64,000 nt of DNA. It comes from Terebella lapidaria (taxonomy: Eukaryota; Annelida; Polychaeta; Terebellida; Terebellidae). Position 1 is the stretch's first letter; each line of letters opens with the position of its first letter. Below are positions 10,401 to 23,038 of the stretch, piece by piece. Made by a program: the position numbers and the translations under genes. The notes beneath the pieces were generated by a model. The model was given only the letters and a program-made list of their open reading frames with translations, was not told where the DNA came from and made no database searches. The stretch lies in NCBI GenBank assembly GCA_949152475.1, contig OX424560.1:18415106-18479105 (forward strand), given 5' to 3'.

Positions 10401-13400
10401 TTGCTATTTTTTTAAATTGGTGTCCTGCAAAAAAAATTTAGATGTCACATATCAGCCACCGTATCCATATAACATGATTAGCGAGATCAATACCTTGGAA
10501 CAAAATAATATCAGATTCGTGCAAATTCGCTGTGCAAACTTTTTAAAATGTCCCTCGAGTGACCGTACGATTCAAATCAAGTGTTTTCTGGCGTGCATCG
10601 ACACACAAGCAAGGTGCTTGTTAACAAAATTTCTATTGTTTTGTTTTCTAGCCAAACATTACAAATTTGCCTTTGCCTGATCAACAAATGAACACACAAC
10701 ACATTTTTGGGCAGAAAACAGTGATGTACTACACATTTCCCGGACATTTTTCACCTGGTGTTATCCATCTTTAATAAAACTTAACACGCTGTTTAAATAA
10801 ATTCAAATTATGATAGGACATGATGGGAAATGTCTAAGTTGTTCACACGAGATACTATATCGTTTGTACGAAATAAGTACAATTACGGCATTGCAACAGT
10901 TATCAGGATTTCTTTTATTTGTTCTGCCTGATTCAAATCATGATTTGAATCATACCCTCAAAACCATGATTTTTTAATCATATCATAAAAAAACATTACA
11001 TTTTGATTTCGATAAAATATTGAATATGTTTTGGATGAATACGCTGTGGACGAGAATTATCCATTAGTACTTAATTCAAAGGTATTGGGTTATTTTACAA
11101 ATGTCCGGTTTCACATGCACGATTCAGTCTGCATGATCGGACTACTACGCCTTTCCCCCTCTCAAATGAACACCTGTTTCATATAGTACCTCGTTCAAAT
11201 GGCTTAGCACTTCGTGCGAACGACTGGGTACTTCATTCAAATGGCTTACTACTTGTGCGAAGGCTTTAGTACTTCGTGTAACGGTAAATGACCTAGTACT
11301 TCGTCCAACTACCTAGTACTTCGTGCAAAGGACTCAATACCAAAAATTACTAATTTTAGACTGTGGCGGCCATTTTCTTAAAAACTGTCTGACCACTTTT
11401 GAGATTTTTGTTTCAAAAGATTCTTCTCTTATACCTGTGTGAAGTGTATAAGTTTCATTGCCCTTTTGAATTTTTGAAGGGTCGACGAAAGAAAAGTTTT
11501 TCATTCCAAATCAAGTCATTATTCGTTTTGAGTGATTTCTTGCAAAAAATAGAGCTTGAATATTGGCACATTCAAATATGAAATCGTATATTGTGGTTTC
11601 AGTGGTGACCTTGAATTTGGCCTCCAATGACATTGAAATGTCAAATCTGCCTTTTTTGACAAAAAAAAACAGTCAATTTCGAAGTCGACGGCGTTTTTCT
11701 CGAAACTGTTCAGACAAATTTGAGATTTTTGTTCCAAAAGATTCCATTTATGTACCTTAACGTCATGTATAAGGTTTTCGACAGGCTGGCGAAATTTTTT
11801 CTTCGTCCCAACTCAAGCCACTAAAGATTCGTGTTGAATGATTTTCTGGAGAAAAAAATAACAAAATTGTTTCCCCTTTGAAAAATTTGTTGAACTTCAT
11901 AAGGGGAGTTGTATGGAGTAAACTGCTAGAACACTTCAAGATAGAACTTAAATACTGACACATTCAAATGGAAAGTCATATACAGTGTATGGCGAATTTA
12001 TAGGTGACCTTGAATTTGATCTTTATTGACCTTGAAAGGTCAAAATGGCATTTTTGGTGGCAAAAGCTGTGGTTTAACACTAAACATTCCTCCGGTAACC
12101 TTTCTTCACCCTTGTCTGTGAAACTTATCGTCAGGAAACCGGAAACATTGATTTCATACTCACGGACCCTGGAGCCGGATCAACCAGTTTATACATACGA
12201 ACCAATAGGAAGCCATCTCAGCCAGAGCAAATTGGAAAAACCGGCGTAATAACCATAGAGAACTTGACTGTATTATCAGGATACCATTTTCATCGAAATA
12301 CTAGGAGCACATATGCCCAACGACCTGTATGTGACTGCTTATCAACATCATACCAATAAGCTGTCCATCAATTCGATGAAGTCTTCTCCTTAAATTTAAG
12401 TCTTGATCAACGGACTATGATCTTTTGATCAAGCAAGCCGAAAAATACACATATATGTCATTTGTATGTTAACATATTCATGTAATTGTAAATGAATCGC
12501 CGTATTTGTATCCTTTCGGTGGGTAATATAATAGGTCATATGAAAAAAAATATTTTATTTTTTTGTGTGTTGATAAAAGTTATGGACTTCGTGTCCAATG
12601 AGTTACAAGTGTTGCGATATAACCGCACCTGCCTTCACATGTCTCGTACATTGTTGGGAACGTAAAAACGTCATGTGTGCCGATACATTTTGGAGTTCAA
12701 CATTGCACCAGCCATACACCTTAGATCAGCGACAAGAGGTAATGACGCGCTATGCATCACGATAGTAAACAACACTAATTTTGATAATCAGGTGTTCTAG
12801 TTTAGTTACAAGTGAATCGTACGGTGGCCTCTATTTGACAAGGTTTTTTTTGTTCTCATCCCAGACGTGATGAGACAATAAAACACGTAAAATTAAACTA
12901 TAGTTTCACGAATTATATTACACATATCTGGCAAAGTTGTTGAGAGAATTTCCAACTCAGTCTTTTTCGCTTCGCTTTAATCCAGACGTAATAAATTTGT
13001 AATAAATAAGTTTGCATATATAGTTGTTTTTGGATCGTCAGGAATGAGAAGTGAGAAAAATGACAGAATTGATTTTGTTTTGTAAAAAAACCATCGGTAA
13101 TTTTATGTAGTTTAATTAGGGATTCAATTGGGTTATGATTAATTCGAGAAAACAGTAGGTCGAATTCAATGCTATTCGATTCAACTACACTAAAATATCA
13201 AGTGCCTTTGGTCTAAATTCTATACAAATAATTTAGGTTCCACCATTTCACTATTAATTTCCTGCTTTCCAGTTTGCACTCATTTCCCCTAATTTTGGCG
13301 GACTTAGATTGCATCCAGCGGCGAAAGGAATATTACGTCTGTAATAAAATGAAACAGATACCCTTGGGATAGATTGGAATTTCTTAACCAAAAATATTTC

Positions 13401-13643
13401 GGCAGATAGAAGCCACCGTAAAGTCGCGATGGGAAACGATATTATTATCACTGTTTTGATACACGGAAAATGTAGTGGATGTTTTTTATCCGACTTGACC
13501 CACTCATGAAAGCGTGTCCGATATATGTGTTTCTAAGTATTTCCGATGTTCTCGACAACTTGTGGTATATGCATTTCACAACTCACTTGACATGATTTGT
13601 TCTTGAGAACTGACGAGAGCTGTTTCCTCAAAACACCAGGACT

Positions 13644-13646
<3 letters not shown>

Positions 13647-13678
<32 letters not shown>

Positions 13679-13684
13679 GAGGGG
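13647..13684. repeat. (GA)n microsatellite with G-rich end
   Basis: About 14 GA dinucleotides followed by a G-rich tail. Purely a simple repeat; the short ORFs crossing it are not real genes. Confidence 0.9.
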
Positions 13685-13929
13685 GCGAAATTCGTCCTGA
13701 AAGCTCTCTTTTGTTGGAAAGTATGTGACCAAACTTCGTGAACATTATGATTCGTAGTGTTCATAACGGCGTCTAGCGCCGATATGCACGTTGTCAACGC
13801 GTTTGCGTTTAGCGTAACATTCTGCTTCCCGGTTTCATTGGCAACTGTATATATTCACAAGTCATAATTTTAGCGATGCTCAAATATCAATTATTAAATG
13901 TATAAACATTTCACAAGGGATCCAGACAC

Positions 13930-13991
13930 GGATAAATTGTGTTTGGTATTATCCCTCAGTGAATGGCAGATGACAGAAACACAATTTATCC
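13930..13991. repeat. 16-bp inverted repeat (hairpin)
   Basis: GGATAAATTGTGTTT at 13930-13944 faces its reverse complement at 13977-13991, separated by about 32 bases. A further single copy of ATAAATTGTGTTT lies near 14064. It could be a small hairpin or a degraded element end; function unknown. Confidence 0.5.
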
Positions 13992-14602
13992 CGTATATGG
14001 GATGAATAAATGATGATTTCTATTCGATTTTGTTTTGAACTGGGTGATTCATTTCTGGCCAAGAATAAATTGTGTTTTGACGTAAGTCTTTGCTTCTAGC
14101 ATCTATATTTTTTTTTAAAAGTTGTATTTTATGTTTGTTATTGACATCATCAAAATCTCGCTGTATCGGTGGTAATAGGTTGATATATGTATTTACATCG
14201 CGTATATATATTCAATAAAATCAAGGAGTGTATAAATTGAAAGACCATTTATTATTAATATTGTACAGAAAGTATACATTAACTGGGGGGAGTATAGAGT
14301 GTGTATACATATTTTGACACGACTGGCATATCATAAAATGTGATTTGAGTAGAACTGTATTTACAGTACCCTGTTCGATATATATGTTTACAACGTTTAC
14401 TTTACAATCATGCTAGGTGTGTTAAACGACAACAAACAATTGGTTCCCATTGTTTGCAACATTGGTTCAAACTGTTTTTACATATTCATACTTGAAATAG
14501 CAAAATTAACAACATTAGTCTTAACAAGAATTGATTTACACAAATAGAGCAGCATGAGGCTAATCACCATGATAGTGATGCAAAACCTTAACGAAATAAA
14601 AT

Positions 14603-17600
14603 CTACATGGTAGTTTCAGCCCTTGGGACTGTCTTGTACGAATTCGTACGTCGACCACTTTTCCCTTGCGTTAACCTCGTCTTAATATCCTTAAATAGGA
14701 TAGTAGTAGCTTGACACTCCATAGCCAGGTCTACCATGGAGTTGAAAGCAATAACCTCACTCTGGTCATTCAGTTCTCCAATGTCACCCACTGCCTTGCC
14801 AACGAGAAGATTCATCACCGAGATATTCATAATGCCTAGAAACGCCACAAATATCAGGAAAGTCAACGTGTAAAACTGTGGGAGCTCCATATCCTCATCC
14901 GGAAAGAATATGTCACCAAAGTCAAGCTCCCCGACAGTCATTGTCATCGTTTTAGCGATGGAGAAACCCAAATGGTGAAATGCATCTTGACTGTACACAA
15001 GGCAGCTGTAACTCAGTGCAAAGGCCAAGACAAATATCATGAACACAGGGAGAAAGATGCATACCGATCGCACCACTCGGAACAGCATTATCAACATCAA
15101 ACTGATATGTTTCAATCGTCCGAAGCTGACAGTGCTAAGAGTCCATGCTGCGTTGATCCAAGCTACCCACATAGCGAGGACGCCGATCTGATGCACCCAA
15201 ACCTGGTATCCTGAAATCAAGGCAACTACCGCAACAAACATACTGCCCAGACAAACAAGCAGGTCGACGTAGTTGCCCGGAGTACTCCAATAGTGCTTCC
15301 CTTTGGCGACCATTTGGAGGATCTCGAACGTCAGAATCAGCAATGTGGATATGATTAAAACATACTGGAAAAAGCTGGTGAACACGGGCACGCTTGATGT
15401 CAGGTTACCGTCCGTGTTGTTTGGATGTGCTAATTCAACTCGGTGACTTGCGACAAAGGAAGTCAGAGACAGCAGTAACGTTAAGTTCAGAATCAAATTT
15501 GTGAAGAAGAAATGGCGAATGTATGATTGCCAGCAAGCCATCAAGTAGTCTTGCGTGTACTTGTGTTGAATCAAGTCTAACAGCTGATGATCACCCATAA
15601 CTTTGAGTAAATTGTGTTCCCCGCTAAATGGAGTCCGCGTGTGAAGAAGATAATAGTCCTCAGGCTTGTTGCTAGTGGAGGTATTCTTCAAGAACGGTGC
15701 GAGGAACTGGCTAAGGATGGAGACCCTCTGCTGAGCGCATTGAATGGCTGTGTTACCGTCACTGTCTGTTTCAGTGAGAAACCAGTGGCACAGGTTCGTT
15801 TCGGGATTCAAGGTTTCACAGTCTGCTACAGTTTTTATCAAGAGTTGAAGTATGTTTTCACATACATCAGAAGTGTATGAAAGAAAAGTCCGTCCTAGTT
15901 CGTCTTTCTGACGCAACAGTTCGACGAGGTAGCCATGTTTGTGTGCTACAGAGAGCACGATCTTGACGCATCTGATGCTGTCGTATTTAGACTGACAAGC
16001 CTTGTGAATCACTGTCTGCTTGTCAGTACTCGTACAAAAGAGAATATCTCTGTCACAACCAGTTATATTGGCTTCTTTCAGTATGCAGTTGACCAGTGCA
16101 TCGTTCTTCTCTTCGAATGCATCAAGAAATGTTATGCTGAGAAGAGGTTTGATGCAGCCTGTATTCCTGGCAACATCCAAGAACATTTGTACAACTTGGT
16201 TCCCAAGATGACATGAACAGTCAAGCAGAATACTTCTCTTCATGTTGTCCTGATGGCAGATAATGTGTTCATAGGCATCAAACGCAAATTTGGAGTTGTC
16301 AAGTTTCTGAACATAAGACAGAAGTGTCTTCACAATACCCGGTTGTCTTTCAATGCAAGCAACGTGAAGCACATTTCTGCCATCATCATCAACAGCACTG
16401 AGAAACTCGAACAGGAGTCGTGTGCTGTGACCAGAACGGTCATTAATGTATGCAGCTTCCAGTATCGCTAGAATATCAACCACAGCGCCACGTAAACATG
16501 CCTCAATTATCACCGACTTCTTCATGATCTGCAGGTTGTGTTCGAAAAATGTTGGTTTCAGCGACAACAAGAGAGAAACGACACTGAAATGCTTACCGTC
16601 TACTGCCAAATCAAATGCACAAAGATCAGAGTGATCTTGCATGTTCACAACCTTGTGTAGGAAATGCAAACTGAACTTGTCTGCGAAAACTCTAACCACT
16701 TCACAATGTCCCCTTTTACAGGCCCAATGGAGTGGTGTCCAGTTGTTCGTGTGGTCTTGTTTCGTTGATATTCTACTGATTGAAGTATCGTCGAGCTTGT
16801 TCAACATAATTTGCACCACCTCCTCGTGACCATTTCGACAAGCAGAATGCAAGGCTGTATTGCCAAAAGTGTCAACCATCAAAAGCAGTTCGAAACGCGA
16901 ATTGTCATCTAGTTTATCCATGATGAATTGAACGGTTTCAACTTGGCCCATAGTGCAAGCCCAGTGTAGAGGGGTTTCACTTTTTGCATTCTGGATTGCA
17001 CAAAGGTCAGAGAATATGTCAAAACCGAAACTCTCCCCGATGACCTCAAGTGTACCCACATGGCCTTGACCACATGCCCAGTGGAGGGCTGTACTTCCAT
17101 CACTAGATTGACATCTGAACAGACGACTGACACAGTCACTACCCTTCACCTCTTGAAGATGTTTTGCTATTGCGGCAACAACCAGCGCCTGGTCACGTCC
17201 ACATGCCCAGTGAAGGGCAGTGTTACCAAAGACATCGTCCCTCATGAAGACCAGTTCTACGAAAAGTTCTGGCGTTAGAATAGCCGCGAACACGTCTATG
17301 ACCTCGTGGTAACCATAGGTACACGCCCAGTCAAAAGCTGTACTGTCGCCATTGGTCTTAGGCATGACCAGCTTCTCATTTGAAATGTCATTGCCATATA
17401 CACCATAATCTTTTGCGATGTCTGTATGACTTCTGTCAGAACCTGCATGGTCGGTCATCTGTTTGTTCTTTTGTATCAATAGTTTACGGACGACACTTGA
17501 TGACACACGGGCACATTTCTCAAGTAATATTTGGACCGTCTCCCGTTTCCCATAACGACAAGCCCAATGTAGGGCCGTACTGTCATATTCATCCTCTTTC

Positions 17601-18059
17601 AGCATGACCAACCTCACGAATATATTGACACCAAGTATATCGATGAGAGTGCTAACGACCTTTGTATCACCATATCTACATGCCCAGTGAAGGGCTGTGA
17701 CGCCATACTTATTTTTCACCAATGCCAGATCGCCAAAGGCTATGTTATTCACGGTACCCCCAACAAACTTAACCACTGGCGCATGGTTGAATCGACACCC
17801 CCAATGCAGTACTGTGTTTCCATATCGATCCTTGACACTCAAGAGCTCTCGCCAGGTATCGCGATCAAGACGCCTGTGTAGTTGGTCGAGGAAATCATGG
17901 AGCCCCAATCTAGCAGCCCAAGCGAGTATCGTCGCCCCCGACTTAACCTCTCGGGAATTTATTATCTTGTTCAGGGCATTGAACGACAAATTTCCAGCAC
18001 TTCCCAGACGTGTTCTGCCCTCGTAATGGCAATCTTGAAGGAACTGTTCACAGTGGTAC
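14603..18059 (-). CDS. TRPA-like cation channel with long ankyrin array (gene 2), last exon
   Basis: One 3.46-kb exon encodes about 1150 residues. Numbered from the in-frame ATG at 18073, residues about 46-810 hold some 17 ankyrin-type repeats, many reading GNTALHWACRYG, spaced about 45-55 residues apart rather than the canonical 33. Six membrane helices follow from about 855; the pore TVGELDF is at 1046-1052 and the S6 exit MNLLVGKAVGDI resembles TRPA1. The product should be a plasma-membrane cation channel, TRPA members being gated by heat, chemicals or mechanical force; the stimulus here is unknown. The ATG at 18073 lies in intron sequence: the exon starts at 18059 after TTTCAG, in phase 2, as in gene 1. 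The stop is at 14603. Confidence 0.85.
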
Positions 18060-18280
18060 CTGAAACATTGCAACTCAAATACTATACGAGCAGACCGGGC
18101 GGACCTACCACATCATACTCAACAAATTGGTTTGTGGACTTTTGTGTTAATATAATCTTCCATAGTCTTAATAGTCATACAATTCAGCTCATTGTTCGCT
18201 GCCACAAATAAACAACTGATATGTATTTCAATAACTACAAACATGACTACAAAACAATTATAAATCACCAGAATGTTTAC

Positions 18281-18324
18281 CGGATGTTGTGGAACTTCTG
18301 GAATTCTCGACAATCTCCTATGTT
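18281..18324 (-). CDS. TRPA-like gene 2, 44-bp internal exon
   Basis: Flanked by a clear acceptor (TATAATTTTTCAG) and a GTAAAC donor. It encodes NIGDCREFQKFHNI plus CG, which joins G at 18059 to give arginine and preserves frame. The phase-2 exit matches that of gene 1 exon 1 (also ...I-R), supporting homology of this splice junction. Confidence 0.6.
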
Positions 18325-18822
18325 CTGAAAAATTATAACATCAAGGGGCATTCATATTTAAAAAAAAAACCGCTACTCGGGTGTCCTTAATTAAGGGCGT
18401 GTAGCTTTCCAGCGTAATTTACATTACGAGCAATGTGTTTGGTAGAGTAATAAACTGGTGTACATGATCATCCTGATGAACCTTTCAGGCCAGATTCAGA
18501 AACGTGATACTGAATTATTTAGTCTATAATTGGTGCGGTGTCGGGTTGCTTTAATTACTAATAATTTTAACAGAAATATTAAGCTTCGTATAGGGCGATC
18601 TAACTATATATCGCGACCTGACGAGCAAATGATCATGACCAGAGTTTCATTGTCGAACATATAAGGGCAGTGTAATTAAAACTCCCAAGTTATTGTAATA
18701 TTACTGTTCTGATGAGAGAAAGAAATCATGAATATTCAGTATCTACATCGACTGATTAGTGTTGCGAGCTAATAGGTTCAAGGGTTTACATCAATAAACA
18801 GAGATCTTGTACATGTTCATAC

Positions 18823-18915
18823 CACATCTTGTGTCGGGCTCTCTAGCTCTTCGTAATCACTATTGTTTTTCTCGTCTAGACTGGCGGCGGACGAGCGGTA
18901 ATCGTCTTGTTTCTT
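18823..18915 (-). CDS. TRPA-like gene 2, 93-bp upstream exon
   Basis: Acceptor CGTGTTTCCAG precedes it and a GTATGA donor follows. It reads 31 codons without a stop (KKQDDYRSSAAS, then an acidic stretch ending SPTQDV). Both ends are phase 0, compatible with its neighbours. The polar, acidic composition suggests a disordered cytoplasmic N-terminus. Confidence 0.5.
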
Positions 18916-19010
18916 CTGGAAACACGAGCACAATTATAGTCTAAACGGAATCAAAGAAGGCATTTGATTAACCTATCGAATTTCTGTCTGGCAAAACTCC
19001 TGGTACCTAC

Positions 19011-19085
19011 TTTATTGCCCTTAACTGTGCTGTCATTTCCGGTGTCAGTGTCAGGTGTTTCCGCTGATAACGCCGGTTGTTCACC
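19011..19085 (-). CDS. TRPA-like gene 2, 75-bp upstream exon
   Basis: Acceptor ATTGACTTCCAG and donor GTAGGTACC bound 25 codons (GEQPALSAETPDTDTGNDST and onward), phase 0 at both ends, separated by a 95-bp intron from the 93-bp exon. It carries no ATG, so a start exon lies further right. A weak candidate is 19429-19373 (ATG, 19 codons, then GTAAAA, phase 0). Confidence 0.45.
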
Positions 19086-22000
19086 CTGGAAGTCAATACC
19101 TTGCTTTAGGTAATGCAACGTGAACAGTATTAAGTTGTGTTACGTGTTGAATAGTGGGGGTGTTCGGGGATTTTGGATCGTCTGTGGGCGATTCCTACAT
19201 GTCAGCGTTTGAATTTTTTGGATGTAAAATGGAAGTGATTCCAGGGTGATTTCAGTGCACGTTTGGTAATTTACGGACTGCCATTTCAAACACGAAACAC
19301 GTTTTGGTGGGGAACTGAGCTGGTGCGCGCATCATTGAGTATCGTCATCTTTCGGGGGAGAAAGTTTTTTACTGACGTTCGTATTTGCGGGGCACGGTAA
19401 CGAGTCACACAACGTGGCATAACTGTCATACTTAATCACATCCCGCGATACTATAGGCTTTAATCATCGGATATCAGCATCTTACTCGAGGGAGAGAACA
19501 AAGAATGATATTTTGTTCCTTATGCACCTTTGACAATTATGTCAGATTTGAACTACACAGACAAAAGGGGAACTATTTTCGTTTTACACGTTTGAAAAAA
19601 CAAGTCTGAATTCAAAAATGTATATCGGTTACTTGCAATTGAAATTGATTGGTGCCCCTTTCACGAAAATTTGATCTTGGTGTATCAGGGGTACGCGTTG
19701 AACTGAAAAGAATAGCATTCACAATATGTTGATATAGTGATTTGTTCCCGTGATTTGTTCTCGTAAATTTCTGCAGAGAGTCTTGGAAAATATATAGGTC
19801 AGTCAGTTAGTATGCACATGATCTGATGTGTGACGTCATTGACAGTTAGTCATGAACTCACTGACGATTTCTACAAAAAAATATAGAGTAGGTTTTGGTG
19901 AACAGATATGAATACAAACTGATTGTCCCATTTTGAAATGCATGTCTGCCAATGACGTCACACGTCTCATTTGCATATAAATTAGCTGTCAGATTTTGTT
20001 GTCAGATTCTGCTAATATGTCCATGATTTGAATACAAACTAATTGTCCCATTTTGAAATACATGTCTGTCAATGACGTCACGCGTCTCATTTGCATATGT
20101 CAAATTAGCTGTCAAACTTTGCAAATATGTTCATGTTCAAGGTTTCAAACTTTCAATGATTTCGATATGTTATGAAGACTTGTTCTGTCCAAATAGTGTT
20201 TTAAAGACATAAAAAGTACCAATACCCGATTATCGTGATTTATGCCTTCTAGGCTTCTGTAAGCTTACGCGAACGCGAGTCCTCTTTGGGAGGAAATGTC
20301 TTGGGGTATCGTTGGCTCCAACCATCATTATGATTTATGATGAAGATATTGGCTCTCCTTAAACATGTCCACATTTTCCGAGGCATCCAGACAGTTTATA
20401 CGCCATAAGGGATGCAAAGACGGTGAAAGCATTCAGGCCCAGACCTGACAAACTTCTCTCTCCGGTATTACGACGATATTGTCCGCATTACATGAGTAAA
20501 TGGAGACACTTGTTGCGGTGATTTCCGCCAAACAGTAATATATGTGAGGTACGTAATATGAAGCAATTGAAGTGGTGAACCATAGCTACCCATGATGAAA
20601 CGTTCTATGTATATGCAATGCCTCCAATCAAATGAGCCTAGGAAATGCAGGTTTAGGATACGGTTACTCATTCACGATTGCACAATATTTTGTTACCATG
20701 AATCTAGAAATATATCGTGATGTGGATGCTGATGTTCGGTCAGTCGATACTGCAATTCGTCCCAGATACACAAAAAGCACATTGAACACAGTATACGTTT
20801 GCGATGGACACAGGGAAAGATCACATTATGTATCAGGACATTTTTTCTCTGACTCAAAGTATATGGTGGGCAATCCTATCATTTCGTGTGAAACGATCAG
20901 ACACAATTAACACTATAGCAAATGCAGAGCATCACGACTGTGTCGGGAAAGATTATAGAATCGCTGCATATCGACCACAGCGATACGGATGTGCATCAAG
21001 AAGATGTTAACATAGATTATACATACATCATAATTCTGCAAGCTGCACCGTATTCTGAGATATATCGGGATGATAAGGTATTGACATGGCGTGCTCCTCA
21101 TAAAATAGGTTGTTGAGTGTCTGGGTACTCTCTGAGCTAAAGTTTTATGTTAAAATAGCTAATTCAGCGAAACGACTACCGTATGTTTTCAGAAAGAGAA
21201 ACAATATGGCACAGTTTTACCTCGTTCTCTGTAGGGTATTCGCCCACTGATGGATTTGTCTCAGCCATTTCACCTCAGGGAGCGATGTCCTTGTCTGTCA
21301 AATACACCAAGTGGGAGGCATCACCTGTAATCACATTTACTGTGCGTAAATTGTCTTCAATTTACACGATTACATGATTACATATGATCTGGAAAGTAGC
21401 ATATAAACTTTGACATATCCCTCGACCTTCATGCACCCACTTCGACAAAGGTTTTATGTTTCAATCCATGTCGCACTTTCGAATAGAGTAAAGATGGTGA
21501 ACCTACTGTAAGTCGAATTCTTTGACAAAGCTCAATCTTACTTTTCCGGGAAACTCAAATTACCCCGTATTGAACATAATCATTAATTACCAAAATTCCA
21601 AAAAATGTGAATGCAAAGAAACTTGATGCTAGTGTGGTATAGGTTGTTTCATCTGTATGAACCAAAACCTGGCAGAATCCCCTACATAGTTTGGGGTGGC
21701 AAGTCCTTTCTAGCATTTTATGTTGACTACTGCTTGGGATACCATGTCAACGTTTGTCGTATAATCATTGAGATGTTGGCATCCTCATCTCCAACTGCGG
21801 GTCCGAGAATTTCATGATTGAGGGAGTCTATATTCTAATCGCATAAAAAAATCAAGATATATGAAATCGACGTGACCTTGTATTAATGCCTTGCATAAAT
21901 TATACAATATGTGTCATGTCACAGTTTTTAAATGTAGTTCGAAATCTGTCTCTGATCAGCACCCGCTCTAATCGTGTTTCACATTGCAGACATGAAATAC

Positions 22001-23038
22001 AATATTGTGGAATGGGAGTGGGAATATAGAAGACCGTGTATGGTTCCTTTGTAATAAGCGAACCATAATTGAGGTCATTTCATCGCAACTGCGCAAGATC
22101 TGCCAGATACGAATATTACATCTCTGTGAATGAGGTCAGTACTGATTAATATATTTGTAATATTACCAAACTCACCACTTACCCAAGTCTATGTGGAGAA
22201 CGTGTACACGAGCCTCCCATCAGCGATGTGTGAGTTAGTCAGTGAATTGCGTAAAGGAGACTTATTCCAAATTGTTTACTCCTTGACGAACGCAAACGAA
22301 TAGTCGTTTAGGGGGCCAGACTTGATAACCACGTATATAATTTGTTTGTTTGTGAATGGAAGTTCGAAAGTGGGTAATGAACCTAAATGCTGAATGTCTC
22401 GTCCCTGGAGAGTTCAACATAATTGCCCACGGTGTCAAGACGGTCTGCCCATGGATCAGTTCCATATTGCTGATGAAATTTAATGGATTTCAAGTGAGTT
22501 GGTTGTTTGCTTGTCCCCTTCAAGCTGTGACATTGCCAGTGGCCAAAACTTGATAATTTACGCCTTTTACCAAACATAATATGACATTATTCATGATATA
22601 CAAATATACGTAATTGAAATTTTGTAAATTCAGGTTCTTTTTCAAGAATTCGTAAATAAGAACGTACTCAAATTTTTGGCCATTGGGTATTTGTACCTTG
22701 TGAAACATCTTCACAATCGTGGAACCCTTTGCACTAATTGTTGGCGTAATGGATGTTGAGCGTATCTTGTTTTCATGGCCATCAAATGTTTCTTGTACAA
22801 ATTTTAGCATCGACAAATATCTACCCTCTTCATATGCGCTGCTCTTTGACGCCTTCAACGCACAAGAACGTTCGCTGCAGAATATTGACACACATATAAA
22901 CAAATACTACTAATGTCTGTTGACTATATTCGCCAATTTAATGGCCCATACCAACTAAAATGAGACATAAAGTTAAAGTGGGACCACAACTTGTCTAATA
23001 CTCTTGAAAGGGATAATTTAATGGTGAAATCTTAGGTC
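19086..23038. other. Noncoding region upstream of gene 2
   Basis: No gene recognised apart from the possible start exon near 19400. It contains the CRE/octamer cluster at 19831-20096. ORFs of 60-127 codons here have no domain, no consistent splice signals and biased composition, and I do not support them. Confidence 0.5.
19831..20096. promoter_or_regulatory. Cluster of CRE (TGACGTCA) and octamer (ATTTGCAT) sites
   Basis: Perfect TGACGTCA palindromes lie at 19831-19838, 19953-19960 and 20073-20080. The last two are each followed, 8 bases on, by ATTTGCAT (19969-19976, 20089-20096). The pair sits in a 120-bp tandem duplication (units from 19910 and 20030). CRE binds CREB/ATF and the octamer binds POU-domain factors in animals. 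Being upstream of gene 2, this could be an enhancer, but it could equally be a repeat that happens to carry these words. Confidence 0.45.

Larger units (their letters stand above)
8763..10462. mobile_element. Palindromic element armed with 20-bp satellite arrays
   Basis: Terminal inverted repeats of about 70 bases begin ACGGTGGCTGATATGTGACA at 8763 and end in the reverse complement at 10462. They run into inverted satellite arrays: about 48 units on the left (about 8830-9800) and 26 on the right (about 9890-10400) around a unique centre of about 90 bases. Flanking octamers ctccatat (8755-8762) and atccatat (10463-10470) match at 7 of 8 and could be an 8-bp target duplication. No protein is encoded, so if mobile it depends on a transposase elsewhere. 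Confidence 0.65.
10471..14602. other. Noncoding DNA with degenerate repeats; 3' flank of gene 2
   Basis: No gene recognised. Two diverged copies of a 300-400 bp sequence lie at about 11360-11690 and 11695-12060, sharing 'gagatttttgtt.caaaagatt', 'tgaatattggcacattcaaat' and 'ggtgaccttgaatttg'. A GA microsatellite and a short inverted repeat are listed separately. Gene 2 ends at 14603, and a minus-strand AATAAA near 14240 is a candidate poly(A) signal. Confidence 0.5.

Noticed and set aside
15614..18211. Plus-strand ORFs inside TRPA-like gene 2
   Set aside because: Antisense shadows of the ankyrin-channel exon.
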